Shown: in pieces, positions 4,358 through 5,306 of the stretch
Numbering within the stretch: position 1 is the stretch's first letter
How the letters are laid out: each line of letters begins with the position of its first letter
From: DATDEW01 sp046590205
GTDB taxonomy: Bacteria; Bacteroidota; Ignavibacteria; Palsa-1295
NCBI GenBank assembly: GCA_046590205.1
Contig: JBKJTT010000047.1
Span: forward strand, 1 to 5,306
Direction: 5' to 3'
DNA length: 5,306 bases
Notes under the pieces: generated by a model
Database searches by the model: none
What the model saw: only the letters and a program-made list of their open reading frames with translations
Told to the model about the DNA's origin: nothing
Position numbers and translations under genes: made by a program

Positions 4358-5306
4358 ATGACAATTCGGGACTTAGAGCAAAGAAAGGAAGTATTACTTT
4401 CAACGTTGGATTCTCTCGCAGATGCTTCTGCACTTGACGCGTTCAAGCTTGAGCATCTTGTACGTAAGGGAAGTATTGCCGCGCTCTTTGATGAACTCAA
4501 GAACGTCTCGAAAGAAGAAAAACCTCTTGCCGGAAAAGCACTCAATGAACTTCGTCAAGCTGTCGAAGCAAAGTTTGCTGAAAAAGAAGCTGCACTCGGA
4601 GCAGGTACAACCTCGAAGGCTCCGAAGCTTGACCTCACCATGCCGCCCCGTCCGCTTCCTATTGCAAGCGTCGGGCATGAACATCCCCTCGCCCGCACAC
4701 TTGACGAGATGGTGAATATCTTCGTCGAGATGGGATTTGCCGTGGCGTATGGACCGGAAGTTGAGGACGACGAGCATAACTTCGGCAAGCTGAACTTTGC
4801 ACCCGATCATCCTGCCCGTGATATGCAGGATACATTCTTTATTAAACCATCACCCGACTGGAAGCCCGAAAGTGGCGAGAAACCGCTCTTACTTCGCACT
4901 CATACTTCACCTGTTCAAGTACGTTTGATGCAAGAAGGGAAGTTGCCTATCCGTGCAGTTATGCCAGGGCGAGTATATCGTAACGAAGCTATCAGCGCAC
5001 GAAGCGGCGCATGTTTCTTCCAGCTTGAAGGACTTGTTATTGATAAAGGTGTTTCGATGGCAGACCTCAAGGGTGTGCTACTTTCGTTCGCGCAGCAGTT
5101 TTATGGTAATGACACGAAGATTCGTCTTCGCCCGTCATATTTTCCGTTTACTGAACCGTCAGTGGAAGTGGATGTAAGCTGTTACCTTTGCAAAGGAACG
5201 GGCTGCCGTGTCTGCAAACATTCCGGTTGGCTCGAAGTGCTTGGCGCAGGGATGGTACATCCGAACGTGCTTACTGATTGTGGCATTGATGCGGAGGTAT
5301 ATACAG
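4358..5306 (+). CDS. pheS: Phenylalanine--tRNA ligase alpha subunit (PheS), 3' end outside the window
   Basis: PheS is the catalytic subunit of the cytoplasmic alpha2-beta2 enzyme that charges tRNA-Phe; pheT is expected just downstream, outside the window. The visible 316 residues hold the N-terminal coiled-coil arm (about 1-85), PRPLPIASVGHEHPL (97-111) and GPEVEDDEHNF. The catalytic core follows, with His182, Ser184 and Gln187 (RTHTSPVQ), motif 2 Arg208 and Glu210 (PGRVYRNE), Gln222 and Glu224 (FFQLEG), and the Phe-pocket stretch FPFTEPS (262-268). Motif 3 and the last 40 or so residues are missing because the window ends. Two features stand out. A CxxC-x4-CxxC cluster (Cys275, 278, 283, 286) is inserted before WLEVLGAGMVHPNVL. 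The usual FHQ of motif 2 reads FFQ (Phe221). ATG 4358 gives a normal N-terminus; no Shine-Dalgarno sequence is present. The preceding terminator implies an own promoter or read-through, and the 49 bases between show no convincing promoter. Confidence 0.96.
   Translation, partial: MTIRDLEQRKEVLLSTLDSLADASALDAFKLEHLVRKGSIAALFDELKNVSKEEKPLAGKALNELRQAVEAKFAEKEAALGAGTTSKAPKLDLTMPPRPLPIASVGHEHPLARTLDEMVNIFVEMGFAVAYGPEVEDDEHNFGKLNFAPDHPARDMQDTFFIKPSPDWKPESGEKPLLLRTHTSPVQVRLMQEGKLPIRAVMPGRVYRNEAISARSGACFFQLEGLVIDKGVSMADLKGVLLSFAQQFYGNDTKIRLRPSYFPFTEPSVEVDVSCYLCKGTGCRVCKHSGWLEVLGAGMVHPNVLTDCGIDAEVYT

Overview
The window comes from a bacterium of the Bacteroidota/Chlorobiota (FCB) side of the tree. Three things in the sequence point there. 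The truncated first gene ends in a type A sorting domain of the type IX secretion system, which is found essentially in that group. The phenylalanyl-tRNA synthetase alpha chain carries a four-cysteine insertion that I associate with that group. Most start codons lack a Shine-Dalgarno sequence. A deep branch such as Ignavibacteria or Kapabacteria would fit, but that rank is inference.

Layout: 1-330 is the 3' end of a gene for a secreted or surface protein exported by T9SS. Bases 331-807 are an AT-rich accessory stretch. It holds one small GIY-YIG endonuclease gene (391-678) between two related palindromic repeats (331-360 and 701-728). From 808 the window becomes core translation machinery: thrS (threonyl-tRNA synthetase), infC (initiation factor IF3), rpmI (ribosomal protein L35) and rplT (ribosomal protein L20), closed by a strong intrinsic terminator (4280-4308). 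pheS (phenylalanyl-tRNA synthetase alpha) starts 49 bases after the terminator and runs off the right edge without its last 40 or so residues. This gene order is a widely conserved translation cluster. All genes are on the + strand.

The core genes act together in protein synthesis: two enzymes charge tRNA-Thr and tRNA-Phe, IF3 controls initiation, and L35 and L20 are built into the large ribosomal subunit. The most interesting regulatory candidate is the 172-base rpmI-rplT spacer. It contains two compact hairpins and a long-range stem whose 3' strand covers the only clear Shine-Dalgarno sequence in the window, just before rplT. That is what a translational autoregulation site for L20 could look like. 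The most interesting accessory candidate is the GIY-YIG gene with its flanking repeats, which may be a small nuclease/repeat element. Both are hypotheses from reading the sequence; no folding or database search was run.
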